Below are positions 5,334 to 5,576 of a DNA stretch of 5,576 bases, in pieces. Each line of letters begins with the position of its first letter. Position 1 is the first letter of the stretch. The notes under the pieces were generated by a model, which ran no database searches, was not told the origin of the DNA, and worked only from the letters and a program-made list of their open reading frames with translations. A program made the position numbers and the translations under genes. The stretch spans positions 1 to 5,576 of the forward strand of contig JAICMT010000132.1 in the NCBI GenBank assembly GCA_025929125.1, given 5' to 3'. The stretch is from Acidobacteriaceae bacterium (GTDB lineage: Bacteria; Acidobacteriota; Terriglobia; Terriglobales; Acidobacteriaceae).

Positions 5334-5576
5334 CGGGATGTAAACGATGGTTTGGAAAGCGCTCATCAAGTGACAGCGCCTGCGTGAGAGACCCGACGCA
5401 GAACGGCTCCGCCCTACACGATGCGAACCCTGCTTTGGGCATTCTCGCGTAATAGGCCGCTGGTTGGCGTGCCTGGCGGAGCTGGAGTTCTGAAGCCTGT
5501 CGTGACGGTCCGCGCGCAGAACGCGGAAGCGCCGGCTATCGTGCCCGGCGCGCCGATCCGGAGCCGCTGCGCCCGA

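Larger units (their letters stand above)
5133..5576. other. 444-bp region with no supportable gene
   Basis: It holds the ribosome-binding site and candidate promoter of the ABC-F gene. A minus-strand frame reaching from about 5442 into that gene has no recognisable motifs and reads like non-coding sequence, with many Cys, His and Arg residues. Near the right edge two frames stay open to the end: plus from an ATG at 5421 (52 codons, including VVTVRAQNAEAPAIVPGAPI) and minus from the edge to a TAG at 5416-5414. Neither has a ribosome-binding site or a motif I know, so neither is called a gene. Confidence 0.6.

Noticed and set aside
3492..5387. 631-residue plus-strand open frame
   Set aside because: It is antisense to the ABC-F gene, whose frame carries every family motif. 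The antisense frame is a by-product of GC-rich codon use, with no ribosome-binding site or recognisable domain.
5080..5442. 120-residue minus-strand open frame upstream of and overlapping the ABC-F gene
   Set aside because: No motif, composition unlike a protein, and it overlaps the well-supported ABC-F start in another frame.
1..5576. CRISPR array, insertion sequence, tRNA or rRNA, toxin-antitoxin or phage genes
   Set aside because: I saw no repeated spacers, terminal inverted repeats, transposase motifs or cloverleaf-like segments. The genes are ordinary housekeeping and envelope genes.

Overview
The window looks like an ordinary chromosomal stretch from a moderately GC-rich bacterium, roughly 60% GC by eye. 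The best guess is an acidobacterium of the Terriglobus/Granulicella/Edaphobacter kind. That guess rests on remembered family distribution: a Wzi-type outer-membrane protein whose mature N-terminus reads VYVPLDSWVYPALDRL, and a short TM2-like membrane protein of the kind called DUF6677. I could not test it by search. I see no phage, transposon, CRISPR, tRNA or rRNA signal.

Layout. (1) 1-750, minus strand: the N-terminal 250 residues of a secreted Wzi-like capsule-assembly protein. It has no ATG and runs off the left edge. (2) 751-836: a short divergent promoter region. (3) 837-2006, plus: a complete cytosolic M24 metallopeptidase (Xaa-Pro peptidase type) with all five metal ligands. (4) 2072-2506, plus: a small TM2/DUF6677-like membrane protein. 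It overlaps by 4 bp (TTGA) with (5) 2503-2679, plus: a 58-residue, two-helix membrane protein that starts with TTG and has a very good Shine-Dalgarno. (6) 2680-2740: a convergent gap holding a perfect 10-bp hairpin. (7) 2741-3364, minus: infC, translation initiation factor IF3. Its true start is an ATT, 36 codons upstream of the first in-frame ATG. (8) 3365-3494: the infC leader, with an extended -10 promoter and a 5' hairpin. (9) 3495-5132, minus: a YbiT-like ABC-F ATPase. (10) 5133-5576: upstream sequence with a candidate promoter and no gene I can support.

How the genes fit together. The two minus-strand translation genes, the ABC-F ribosome factor and IF3, are neighbours. infC appears to have its own promoter, and its downstream end faces a convergent gene pair, so the common infC-rpmI-rplT arrangement is absent here. 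The two small membrane proteins form a translationally coupled pair of unknown role. The M24 peptidase and the Wzi-like protein are divergent and have no obvious functional link.

I do not find a convincing new system. The most useful observations concern gene starts: an ATT start in infC, a TTG start in an overlapping small gene, a GTG or TTG start in the Wzi gene, and -10-like boxes placed so close to the starts of the M24 and DUF6677-like genes that leaderless mRNAs are possible.
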